The notes under the pieces are model-generated. The model searched no databases and was not told the DNA's origin. It was given only the letters and a program-made list of their open reading frames with translations. A stretch of DNA of 21,366 nucleotides from positions 1 to 21,366 of the forward strand of contig JAGCRI010000109.1 of assembly GCA_017964755.1 (NCBI GenBank), written 5' to 3'. Below are positions 20,301 through 21,366 of this stretch, piece by piece (the stretch's first letter is position 1; the number at the start of each line of letters is the position of its first letter). This stretch comes from Bacteroidales bacterium. GTDB lineage: Bacteria > Bacteroidota > Bacteroidia > Bacteroidales > WCHB1-69. The position numbers and the translations under genes were made by a program.

Positions 20301-21366
20301 TGTCGCATACTCAGCAACGAGTAACTATGTCAATCCGGATGCAGGCGGCTTCGGCTATCCTGTCAATTTTGCGACATACCTCTACCGTCCTGACATCAAA
20401 TTGGGAGTCAAATATTGCGAACCTTGTGATCCTGTAACCTCAATCCTCACATGTGTACCGTCTCTGACGACAGTCACACTTTCATGGACAAATACAGGAG
20501 CATCGCAGTACGAAATCGAGTACGGTCTCACAGGCTTCAAGCATGGTGAAGGCATGCTCGACACGGCAAGCACCAATTCGATAAAGATCAGCGAACTCTA
20601 TTCAGACGCCTCATACGATGTCTATGTGCGTCCGCTCTGCAGCGGTTCATACACGAACAGCGGCTGGCTGAAACAGACATTCACAACCCTCTGTAACGGG
20701 TACTATTATGAGACAGCATCAGTTGAGGATGCCAACTGTGTGGCGACAGAAGCCAAGGTGCCTGTCAGCGCATACTATTACACATATTCACAACAGGTCT
20801 ATTCTGTAGATGAGCTTCAAGGTCTTACCAAGGGGACTCCCGGATATATTGAAAGCATATCATTCTTCAACCAAAACAGCAATAACCTTACCAATACAAT
20901 CTGGATGGGAATGGTTCCGCAAGGGACGGCGTTCCCGGCCTCATCAACAGACAATGCTGATTTCATTGCTGCCACCAAGTTGACAAAAGTTTGGACATCT
21001 AATACAATATCGTATTCAGCAAACGATTGGACTACAGTAACACTGAACACTCCATTCTACTATGATGGTAATTCAGATATTGTTGTGGCAGTTTATAACA
21101 CCACAAATATAGGTAATAATAATCCTAACTCTTATGTAAGCTCAGTCAAATTCCGTTATAACCAGACACCTGGCAGATACACTTCAATGTACAGGGCAAG
21201 TTCTAATTCAAATTATGTCAATCCAGAAAGCAGCGACTTCTTCGTGAATTCGTGGAATTATAACGGTTCGCAGCAATACCGTCCGGATATGAAGGTTAGC
21301 ATGAGATACTGCAACACCTGCGATGCCCCGACCAATGTCACGGCATCAGTCATAACCACGGATGCG
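2350..21366 (+). CDS. Giant exported multidomain surface protein (3' end beyond window)
   Basis: One reading frame runs from ATG 2350 to the window end without a stop: at least 6,339 codons. Possible starts are 2350, 2395 and 2449; none has a Shine-Dalgarno sequence. Residues are numbered from 2350. Order: signal peptide ending at residue 54; beta-rich head 55-317; Fn3; uninterrupted jelly-roll 414-562; Fn3; six units with a jelly-roll split by ALK/LTK-like glycine-rich domains (698-933, 1195-1443, 1699-1933, 2199-2480, 2747-3019, 3274-3513), each closed by Fn3; a MAM-like domain; then eight QQIYT modules from residue 4025, alternating with Fn3. Cysteines sit at nearly every module border, fitting an extracellular protein. 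No catalytic motif, transmembrane helix or anchor is visible; any C-terminal sorting domain lies beyond the window. A giant adhesin is the best guess. All modules are in phase and no frameshift is seen. Confidence 0.93.
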   Translation, partial: MIENKINSNNSNINFMKNFTLCSLLHKSHLSRQMKSAASLFAVMLLLLCGNVNAQNLKYYNSGSTSYQDYVVTGQAYQSIASTGTALYTTLGVPSTSTVKSFSLPFEFQYGTQHLAAGSTVYVNPSRGYVAMGVNYEYNYQYGNPSYDGTYYAKYCLSPCGGFGGTSPVAQATADFYYAMSIDNSGIFYTIQGTAPTRVAIIEFHNVMFYYDYSQVGDNSSYYTNFQVKLYEGTDKIEFCYGPRSNSISYTGNYYPFTFLMDNNYNDNIYLYGANDAKWENPMVDHYTGTNANATTYSHNLNNSGTLWTSGLTYVFNPAMPTGLTADFSDPLQTKLSWNASSFDETAWTIEYGTKDFTPGTGITLTTTNNVAYVIPDLSDGSYDFYVYAYDDKGVFGDANLSSATNKITIDMACRSDLLSETDAFDQYSIALPVSCWYNIADASDIVIAQTTINEIEEKVLKLDGTNGSITVVSADLDHLLDGNVIYFDIASENAGADIEVGYYDNGNFTAIKTVTTLRNDHFDQIAVDMTGAVGSILAFRNNNNNIVYIDNLYAKVKGSACDEQVPTGLFATAAASYDATVTWLGTAASYEIIYGVTGFNPDSAGTSVTAISALTYTITGLPEGTYDCYVRAECPGNGTSAWSKVSTFAIACTVNTLLDEDFNNRTPEVVDNCWKSLEDPNKAVIALKPNSEIDISFSYTGSVQSIILEAGTYLLQVWGAQGGTDCGYACIGSKGGYSKGILTLTETSTLYVAVGGKGGDEMTNAGGGWNGGGNAGTTGSSGGGGGATDIRINTNSLYARVIVAGGGGGAGNNYEDNPAFGGGIQAGPCNGYGYVANQNSGYQFGQGENRIGDGGGGGGGWYGGYQPSGDSYGGGGSGYVYNSSTAANYPEGCLLNTNYYLDSANTYAGNTSFIAPDGSNEVGQAGDGYAKISGTSNSLFLRLYNDITVATVYSPLLTFEQGKNLSNYAVEFIAQASTVGTILKVGTIRNGLFEYLGDVKLDSTTSFQNCRVHLNNAENTDVVIAFQAPKGELIYIDNVKLVAASVCQGNTPLHVTAVPSDNDVTEATVYWDNNTAIANGDGWAYVVTTAGNAPDWTSMVITNDSTNVIPGLSELTSYDVYVFAQCGGENSDTVMVSFDTKCGQSQAIPYIEDFESYTANVANDCWKDADYSAEAVIQLYAIGTAILPNQTDNYPYTGSYEIFEAQPGTYMIQVWGAQGGYRSGASYGGYGGYSVGTLTLTSPATMYIYVGGSGNTGGSSGGFNGGGSRGSYAGGGGATDVRLNSTSLYARYIVAGGGGSCGSASGAGGYGGGTNGGGGSGSYGTAGSGASQTGPGTSYNSGSFGTGGYGSNRSSGYGGAGGGGWYGGGGGYPDSSGDDDRGGGGGSGYVYTSGTAGNYPSGCLLNSSYYLTNAATYAGNTTFASTTGGTETGHQGNGYAKITYDKIITDYTKTICLNAASRIITVQSPVLNLNGYNLSDCKVTFKAVSSTIGQKIKVGVMENGSFVECGSVNTISDSSFCEHTIYLNSYNGNSAMIAFQTSKGNLVYIDSVVVENYNACELNNPTNFVANIVAETGDVELTWDANQNVDGWTLEYGEAPLIQGNGTVVSAIADSFYTFSSLNSATTYQAYLTANCGGSISLPASVLFNTPCSETQAIPFVEVFDGKYTANVVNDCWKDVDEPNNIVVISTFDDPKDFSYTGSMQSIELEEGSYLLEVWGAQGGKDGGIGSNGGYSKGTLNLTDTKTLYIAVGGKGGDDQPASQGAGWNGGGNAGSTCCSGGGGGASDIRIGENSLYARVVVAGGGGGAGNDPSLTNPGYAGGTQGAPCYGYNKVANQTSGYAFGQGEDKIGDGGGGGGGWYGGYQPDGDHYGGGGSGYVYTSSTAADYPEGCLLNSSYYLESAGTYAGNTEFVAPDGSNEVGHTGNGYARITLIKYIKRSCLNTISKTTLLKLDASSRTVTVQSPVLNLDGNNLRDCKVVFKAVSTTVGQVIKVGAMENGSFVECGSVITTSNSLEQYAVTLENYSGTSQVIAFQTPQGNHVYIDSVAVNVYNQCELNTPTNFTASVDAGTGEVTLSWDDNQNVNGWTLEFGAAPFTQGMGTIISNIANPSIFIDTLQSANTYKAYLTADCGNGDYSMPVSLVFTVPCLETIAIPFVEKFDGNYTADVVNDCWKDVDDANNVVVIYTGKDTNIVRDFSYTGTVQPVTLNSGTHNLQVWGAQGGGHTSYPGGKGGYSEGTLVLSSTQTLYVYVGGAGTYSTVSGSGVKSGIAGWNGGGSAASDGGGSLSMHQIASGGGGATDISIAGGDCSLDGYYRYVRSDNSYKGRIIVAGGGGGSNYGNANYVGGAGGGVSGQTCPAGTGEPGGGGGATAIGIGVRSDWCSARIVNGGLGYGSCSSGGVYQGGGGGWYGGGAGVAGGGGGSGYVYTAETAENYPAGCLLNSSYYLANANTYVGNTSFASKDGGTEVGHEGNGYAIITSTETILHNACLANYKNNVVLELDATSRAITVQSPVLNLNGNNLSDCKVVFKAISAIAGQVIKVGAMDNGSFIECGSVTTISNNSFEQYVVTLENYTGTSKVIAFQTPQGNIVYIDSVAVDTYNSCETHTPKNAIATIDMSTGEVTVSWAADAAVDNYVIEYDVKGFTEGTGSTITVSNTDSSYVFSNLVEGQYDAYIKAECGGGYSMSVKVLFAVPCVDNQGIPFSEDFEGYTANIANECWKDIDDNTAVVIYKVPTAVYPVVKTFDYTGTVQTLNVTEGQQYKLQVWGAQGGGSNTTNDYGGKGGYAEGVLTAPQSQTLYVYVGESGNSGYNTGLYFNGGGYRCSYPGGGGATDIRTIGGTWNDATGLKSRIIVAGGGGSASNYSGNYAQGAAGGGENGQDYLGGSSNQTYGGYGGRSAYNGNFDYSSSRENNEWISGFGWGGYGYCGSSTYFGAGGGGWYGGAGGGNSYNYNPPRSGGGGSGYVYTSATASNYPSNCQLNSGYYLTATKNIRGDNQFVSIDGGTETGHAGNGYAIVSYDSVPSWDNLLSLDATLRTITVQSPVINLNGHDLGECMVKFYVNSENAGAQINVGVIDNGAFTQVATVNTVNANNDELFVVSLSSYTGTSQVIAFQAPQGNVLTIDDIVVDIETPCATDVPDGITFTAHANAIDMDWDTNSNASGWEIEYGTQGFTQGNGTTVNTSVNSYVFNNLTQYETYDFYIRTSCQNGNYYSDWVGPYSYSTNCEVPANPFADDFEAYTDNNPNDCWKDIDDNSKVIISSLIKDTIAHNFEYKGTVEAYPIEAGIKYKFQVWGAQGGTDCAYTCTGSKGGYSQGFLTLDNAATLYVAVGGKGGDEMAGAGGGWNGGGNAGTNGTSGGGGGATDIRINTNSLYARVIVAGGGAGAGANNGNGNSGYGGGTQGGASYSSNKSANQNSGYQFGQGEHRSSGTDGGGGGGGWYGGYQSGGDGYGAGGSGYVYTSATAADYPQGCLLNINYYLENANTYAGNTSFPAPNGGTEEGHSGNGYARITEYYTSKILSLDGVIDNTTHTISSPALTYDNSETLGSFVLTFEAQAISGSIVTIGAIENETTFVPITNATITNNSGFVRYDVSLTSYTGNARRFGFQVMAGTKILIDNVKLTLDGPCAMATPKNVTVNPSDRSYDVVVNWDNNAAAADGWIIEYGDRGFTLGTGTQVTADSNSYTFTALERLHNYDLYVKADCGNGELSDWHGPVSFFTPQVIAQIPYYCDFDDKVEATNWQFANNNDPSYPNNWYIGTAQNANNGGNYGLYISNDNGAHNTYSATSCVVWAYRDIEFEKGGNYELSFDWKGKGNTTNDYMRVYLTTPLVTPVATTNTTITAPTPTTSPYQRIDNIYNELFSYGSYTSSVLRFSPYNYGYNDGGGYSFYLPTQWRTHRGTITVNSAGVYRIYFAWRNFTTVNGEPIAIDNVSITKCETPLAIYAVTTDTTAELNWTATTSNDYLVGYKPASANNWTEQIVSGNSLTISGLNENTEYDLRVASQCEENAHSFFAETSVKTSCTYGVVSNSTISQAITSSYTGNNGGYYAVPFAVLNNDANYAYYLSQSIYAPEEIGASGDISELWYYVQYPFTAEKAGLRDVAIYLAHTSIAGFNGYDANNFEKNGFTEVYRGPINFPNYGWNKITLQTPFAYDGLRNLIVCFNDMDYDWYYNNGTTNYFANQPKHSSITNSYATISARRAPSATGAYDLATIQTDAANRTYCTSYNPAIKFTVCNANAITCGEPTNLFVDNSQLGEVTIKWTAYNGTGEWEVEYREDGDLNWTSAGTTTANEIVISNLSTDFLKYNIRVRTICDNGNNTSNWLTADFYTRCISGSEETEPQLWLTSTELYVPFYNGRYSYNQSIYTPAELGIAGQEGFITGISLQTGSNATAITTNINQPIVYLGTTTISSFASTTTTPEKMFVPLYSMKKVADYEARGDFYLTPNTSTWYELEFDEPFFYNGVDNLVFAVYKPNTAATSTFTAGAANDRVSMRMANTENKEYVNPESPLFGYKYNTATSAEFASTTYRPSIRLKYSTCGICPAPTAMEVKSMTNSDVELTWTQLGTPTQWQIEYGVQGFTQGTGTTVSVSDSAYVALSGLTSGITYDVYIRSNCGNNGYSQWAKFDFTMPCATVVTKVTGVDRPDSISTSVTSWYPFGYNYSSYSQQIYTPDELGLEAGKPCYIRQIAFHAYYYTSTSYVYPTVWIGRTERSTFSSTFNSSEIIPVTDMTKVYTHNNTQAGVNMKKWASVLTLNKPYYFDGDMSKNIVIACYNANPNSNSTYNQFVVASTGNDYRTIYMSYSNSNTTTAAQYIHPEGQYFNTGFSSTGSVKYHPEIRIYADYCAPCEMPENLKFNALTSTDVEVSWTENGTADTWEIEYGLKGFEQGTGLTVTANSNPFTLSQLTPGSHYDIYIRPTCATGTEFWSNGEFYTPCGGYAVLDTLKPFEDNKDGATTVYPWRTYGYSYAQQIYSVEELGLKQGVPSTITSVWFRANGNTSNYLYPSIYMASTNKEYFASTDLYDSKSYISPEKFTKVYDHESDYVTMVNGWNEIVLDKPFYYDGVSKNIVIATRNNHYSGTDINFYYHYIPNANSYRRTFYTYNNTTDTSYSKYFNPERPEFMCMDYISNRGYDMYQGDIRITTTTCLPCADPTDVSCNNITTSSVDISWTDNDNSQWIIEYGYKGFDTDGLKDTVSTNPYTLTDLRPGVDYDVYVKPICSNGTVNPQGGYATFKTDCNAPYSVTATLSKMTATNTYVPFYPSQSTYSYTQQIYTPDELGLKVGEPCYVTALALKSTGAMTITTNIWMGNTKQDHFDLPVVRGSFITTDHMTKVYGSTSKAYNLGDNKIDFTTPFFYDGTSNIVIAFYKANSDNYINYFYYHTADDYRTIYTHYTDANYVNPESATDYFMMNYSNSGRLNSQNDIQLDYTVCLPCPLPNDVAVSNITAKTADVTWTELGSSTSWEIEYGYAGFTQGTGIVVTANNTAYTLSNLTSNTPYDVYVRPICSNGTENYQWVSASFSTLCDDIYSKTVSNEDKLYVSMQGVVPFYNTGNYTYAQQIYTPEELGIDTGKTGYITSVSFWTTTSSPQNSIYPSIWMGTIPSTKTTFGVSSYNMSSFIPVTDMSKVYAYSGQVTFDGWTTIQFTTPFFYDGYSNIVIGTQNVSNAGNSVYFMVDTSNITVTVDNCKSMCTYSGNLGYVEPTSTLFGLGSGNVAAYRPIVRLGINYCAPCGTAHNIAAIPTNTSINLTWDDDAKVDNWNVEYGVQGFEHGTGTTATTNSASLTLSDLHPGYNYDFIIGSDCANGDENPYVIESQNATDCGSYQVTDVVMLNDAYTSTYNYFVPAHTASYSYSQQLYTPQELGLQAGVPCYLTSVTFNAISATSYFVPTIWVGMVDEDLTTFSNTSSVNISNFIPREQLTKVYTASTAQEQSNWATELTFDQPFFYDGHSNIVIAVYNNNATSAASSFQFNKNYTSPDYRAIVAYSATSNYVNPDAGGFGYPVNFATYLYRPDIKLGVKYCEPCDPVTSILTCVPSLTTVTLSWTNTGASQYEIEYGLTGFKHGEGMLDTASTNSIKISELYSDASYDVYVRPLCSGSYTNSGWLKQTFTTLCNGYYYETASVEDANCVATEAKVPVSAYYYTYSQQVYSVDELQGLTKGTPGYIESISFFNQNSNNLTNTIWMGMVPQGTAFPASSTDNADFIAATKLTKVWTSNTISYSANDWTTVTLNTPFYYDGNSDIVVAVYNTTNIGNNNPNSYVSSVKFRYNQTPGRYTSMYRASSNSNYVNPESSDFFVNSWNYNGSQQYRPDMKVSMRYCNTCDAPTNVTASVITTDA
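2449..2511 (+). other. Signal peptide of the giant protein
   Basis: From the ATG at 2449 the frame reads a lysine, then the hydrophobic core 'AASLFAVMLLLLCG', then 'NVNA' before Q at 2512, a good signal peptidase I site. Starts at 2350 or 2395 would add 33 or 18 polar residues ahead of it. The 2449 start alone gives a normal 21-residue signal. A Cys lies in the core, but its surroundings do not make a convincing lipobox, so type I cleavage is preferred. Confidence 0.8.
2512..3300 (+). other. N-terminal beta-rich head domain
   Basis: Residues 55-317. It contains 'FSLPFEFQYG', a 'GYVAMG' strand, 'RVAIIEFHNVMFYY' and 'NFQVKLYEGTDKIEFCYG'. This pattern is common at the front of large Fn3-rich Bacteroidota surface proteins, where a 'FPFxF...G' sandwich precedes Fn3 repeats. 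No function is known to me. It occurs once, unlike everything after it. Confidence 0.55.
3301..4305 (+). repeat. Unit 0: Fn3, uninterrupted jelly-roll, Fn3
   Basis: Fn3 at 3301-3588 ('WTIEYGTKDF', 'SYDFYVYAYD') is followed by a jelly-roll-like domain at 3589-4035. That domain has 'SCWYN', 'VLKLDG', 'VIYFDIASENAGADIEVGYY' and 'VYIDNLYAKV'. A second Fn3 follows at 4036-4305. The same strands occur in units 1-6 but are there separated by a glycine-rich domain. Here 'DIVIAQTTINEIEEKVLKLD' runs straight through the place where the insertion sits elsewhere. The Cys-to-Cys period is 717 bases versus 1470 in unit 1. This is the native, uninterrupted form of the host domain. Confidence 0.75.
4306..5775 (+). 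repeat. Unit 1: split jelly-roll with glycine-rich domain 1, plus Fn3
   Basis: The jelly-roll first part (4306-4440) holds 'DNCWKS'. The glycine-rich domain at 4441-5148 (236 residues) runs from 'FSYTGS' to 'GYAKI', with 'LLQVWGAQGG', 'GGGGGATDIR', 'RVIVAGGGGG' and 'GGGGGGGWYGG'. The jelly-roll second part ends 'LIYIDNVKL' before Cys 5491-5493. Fn3 is at 5494-5775. The domain carries a Cys pair in 'TDCGYACIGSKGG' that is shared only with unit 6. The second jelly-roll part is the most diverged: 'VATVYSPLL' replaces 'ITVQSPVL'. Confidence 0.85.
5776..7305 (+). repeat. Unit 2: split jelly-roll with glycine-rich domain 2, plus Fn3
   Basis: 'NDCWKD' lies in the first part. The glycine-rich domain spans 5932-6678 (249 residues), with 'MIQVWGAQGG', 'GGGGATDVR', 'RYIVAGGGGS', 'GGGGWYGGGGG' and 'GSGYVYTSG'. 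The second part has 'ASRIITVQSPVLNL', 'MENGSFVECGSV' and 'YIDSVVV'. Fn3 is at 7033-7305. Glycine makes up most of 6241-6510, using GGT, GGC and GGA mixed rather than a pure codon run. This points to selection on protein sequence and not a simple DNA microsatellite. Confidence 0.85.
7306..8796 (+). repeat. Unit 3: split jelly-roll with glycine-rich domain 3, plus Fn3
   Basis: The glycine-rich domain spans 7444-8148 (235 residues, the shortest), with 'LLEVWGAQGG', a 'CCSGGGGGASDIR' variant, 'RVVVAGGGGG' and 'GDGGGGGGGWYGGYQP'. Its second half is close to that of unit 1 ('FGQGE', 'YPEGCLLN', 'PDGSNEVG') although unit 2 lies between them. The linker after the insertion holds 'KYIKRSC' before 'LLKLDASSRTVTVQSPVL'. 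Fn3 is at 8521-8796. Confidence 0.85.
8797..10440 (+). repeat. Unit 4: split jelly-roll with glycine-rich domain 4, plus Fn3
   Basis: The glycine-rich domain spans 8944-9789 (282 residues, the longest). Extra loops account for the length: 'SLSMHQIASGG' before 'GGGATDIS', and a tyrosine-rich 'DCSLDGYYRYVRSDNSYKG' before 'RIIVAGGGGG'. A region with 'GVRSDWCSARIVNGG' has no counterpart in the other copies. The jelly-roll second part is nearly the same as in units 2 and 3 ('ITVQSPVLNLNGNNL', 'AMDNGSFIECGSV', 'YIDSVAV'). Fn3 is at 10168-10440. Confidence 0.85.
10441..12030 (+). repeat. Unit 5: split jelly-roll with glycine-rich domain 5, plus Fn3
   Basis: The glycine-rich domain spans 10588-11406 (273 residues), opening 'FDYTGTVQ', then 'LQVWGAQGG', 'GGGGATDIR', 'RIIVAGGGGS' and 'GAGGGGWYGGAGGG'. 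A long aromatic and asparagine-rich insert at 11041-11130 ('YSSSRENNEWISGFGWGGYG') is unique to this copy. The jelly-roll second part has lost the 'FVECGSV' strand in favour of 'FTQVATV', and its last strand reads 'LTIDDIVVDI'. Fn3 is at 11758-12030. Confidence 0.85.
12031..13512 (+). repeat. Unit 6: split jelly-roll with glycine-rich domain 6, plus Fn3
   Basis: The glycine-rich domain spans 12169-12888 (240 residues), opening 'FEYKGTVE', then 'FQVWGAQGGTDCAYTCTGSK', 'GGGGGATDIRINTNSLYARV' and 'GGGGGGWYGGYQ'. The first half is closer to unit 1 than to any neighbour, at DNA level too ('gatattaggat-aatacaaattcattgtatgc' style agreement with one or two changes). The jelly-roll second part is divergent ('HTISSPALTY', 'RRFGFQVMAGTKILIDNVKL'). 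Fn3 is at 13240-13512. Unlike the earlier units, no Cys starts the next module. Confidence 0.85.
13513..14166 (+). other. MAM/adhesin-like jelly-roll domain (single copy)
   Basis: 'IPYYCDFDD', 'WYIGTAQN', 'GLYISNDNGAHNTYS', 'YRDIEFEKGGNYELSFDWKG' and 'IAIDNVSITKC' match a domain type common in Bacteroidota adhesins and gingipain-type proteins. A threonine/proline-rich loop at about 13843-13905 ('TTPLVTPVATTNTTI', then 'APTPTTSP') interrupts it. It marks the switch from glycine-rich units to the C-terminal modules. Fn3 at 14167-14418 follows. Confidence 0.65.
14422..15351 (+). repeat. C-terminal module 1 plus Fn3
   Basis: The module at 14422-15078 carries 'SQSIYAPEEIGA', 'GPINFPNYGWNKITLQTPFA' and 'LIVCFND'. 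It is the most diverged copy: 'FFYDG' reads 'FAYDG', and the usual CxxC border is replaced by 'CNANAITC'. Fn3 is at 15082-15348 ('WEVEYREDGDLNW'). Confidence 0.75.
15352..16251 (+). repeat. C-terminal module 2 plus Fn3
   Basis: The module at 15352-15984 has 'YVPFYNGRYSYNQSIYTPAE', 'EPFFYNGVDNLVFAVY', 'EYVNPESPLF' and 'YRPSIRL'. It ends in CGIC. Its Fn3 (15985-16251) has 'WQIEYGVQGFTQGTGTTV', a phrase that recurs in most later Fn3 copies. Confidence 0.8.
16252..17163 (+). repeat. C-terminal module 3 plus Fn3
   Basis: The module at 16255-16899 has 'YSQQIYTPDELGLEAGKPCY', 'VWIGRTERSTF', 'IIPVTDMTKVY', 'KPYYFDGDMSKNIVIACYN' and ends 'YCAPC'. Fn3 is at 16900-17160. Confidence 0.8.
17164..18069 (+). 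repeat. C-terminal module 4 plus Fn3
   Basis: The module at 17164-17805 has 'YAQQIYSVEELGLKQGVPS', 'YPSIYMAST', 'FTKVYDHE', 'KPFYYDGVSKNIVIATRN' and ends CLPC. Fn3 (17806-18066) has 'WIIEYGYKGFDTDG', with a changed GFTQGTG loop. Confidence 0.8.
18070..18930 (+). repeat. C-terminal module 5 plus Fn3
   Basis: The module at 18070-18660 is the shortest. It has 'YVPFYPSQSTYSYTQQIYTP', 'NIWMGNTKQDHF', 'MTKVYGST', 'TPFFYDGTSNIVIAFYK', 'NYVNPES' and ends CLPC. Fn3 is at 18661-18927 ('WEIEYGYAGFTQGTG'). Confidence 0.8.
18931..19815 (+). repeat. C-terminal module 6 plus Fn3
   Basis: The module at 18931-19548 has 'VVPFYNTGNYTYAQQIYTPE', 'YPSIWMGTIPSTKTTF', 'FIPVTDMSKVYAYSG', 'TPFFYDGYSNIVIGTQN' and 'AYRPIVRLG', ending 'YCAPC'. 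Fn3 is at 19549-19812 ('VQGFEHGTGTT'). Confidence 0.8.
19816..20694 (+). repeat. C-terminal module 7 plus Fn3
   Basis: The module at 19816-20427 has 'YSYSQQLYTPQELGLQAGVP', 'VPTIWVGMV', 'FIPREQLTKVYTAS', 'QPFFYDGHSNIVIAVYNNN', 'NYVNPDAGGF' and 'YRPDIKLG', ending 'YCEPC'. Codons end in C or G more often than in the glycine-rich units. Fn3 is at 20428-20691. Confidence 0.8.
20695..21366 (+). repeat. C-terminal module 8 plus start of Fn3 (cut by window edge)
   Basis: The module at 20695-21321 has 'YTYSQQVYSVDELQGLTKGT', 'TIWMGMVPQGTAF', 'TKVWTSN', 'TPFYYDGNSDIVVAVYN', 'NYVNPESSDFF' and 'YRPDMKVS', ending 'YCNTC'. The 17th Fn3 begins 'APTNVTASVITTDA' and is cut at base 21366. More copies may follow. 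Confidence 0.8.

Noticed and set aside
3589..21321. CRISPR-like or insertion-sequence repeats
   Set aside because: Repeat periods of about 0.7-1.6 kb are all in-frame protein modules. There are no short direct repeats with spacers, no transposase and no terminal inverted repeats.

Overview
The window looks like part of a Bacteroidota chromosome, most likely Bacteroidales. The evidence is a FISUMP-type surface protein, a YqgE with the Bacteroidota style of C-terminus, A/T-rich start regions with little or no Shine-Dalgarno sequence, and very long Fn3-rich secreted proteins. This assignment is inferred from protein style; no RNA gene or taxonomic marker is present.

Layout. (1) Bases 1-1311 (+) are the 3' end of a secreted protein with two Fn3-like domains and a C-terminal FISUMP domain, followed by a rho-independent terminator (1335-1370). 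(2) Bases 1398-1964 (-) encode a complete YqgE/AlgH-family protein, convergent with the first gene. (3) Bases 1965-2349 are a divergent intergenic region with an A/T-rich leader, a 9-bp perfect inverted repeat and two small hairpins. (4) From 2350 to the last base (21366), frame 1 on the + strand stays open with no stop. I translated it codon by codon: it is one giant exported protein of at least 6,339 codons whose C-terminus lies outside the window. All other long frames in this stretch are shadows of it.

The giant protein is modular. It has a signal peptide, a beta-rich head (2512-3300), then Fn3 domains separating repeated modules. An uninterrupted jelly-roll-like domain (3589-4035) is followed by six units (4306-13512) in which the same jelly-roll is split by a 235-282 residue glycine-rich domain. 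That domain resembles the ligand-binding glycine-rich domain of the animal receptor kinases ALK and LTK (Pfam family ALK_LTK_GRD). Next comes one MAM/adhesin-like domain (13513-14166), then eight copies of a roughly 200-residue 'VPFY / QQIYT / FFYDG / YRPxI' module, each followed by an Fn3 domain. Seventeen Fn3 domains are visible, the last cut by the window edge.

The most unusual feature is the six-fold nested insertion of ALK/LTK-like glycine-rich domains inside a jelly-roll. The protein also contains its own control, an uninterrupted copy of the host domain. The likely role is a very large cell-surface adhesin or filament. This is inferred from export, size and domain types; no ligand or catalytic site can be read from the sequence.
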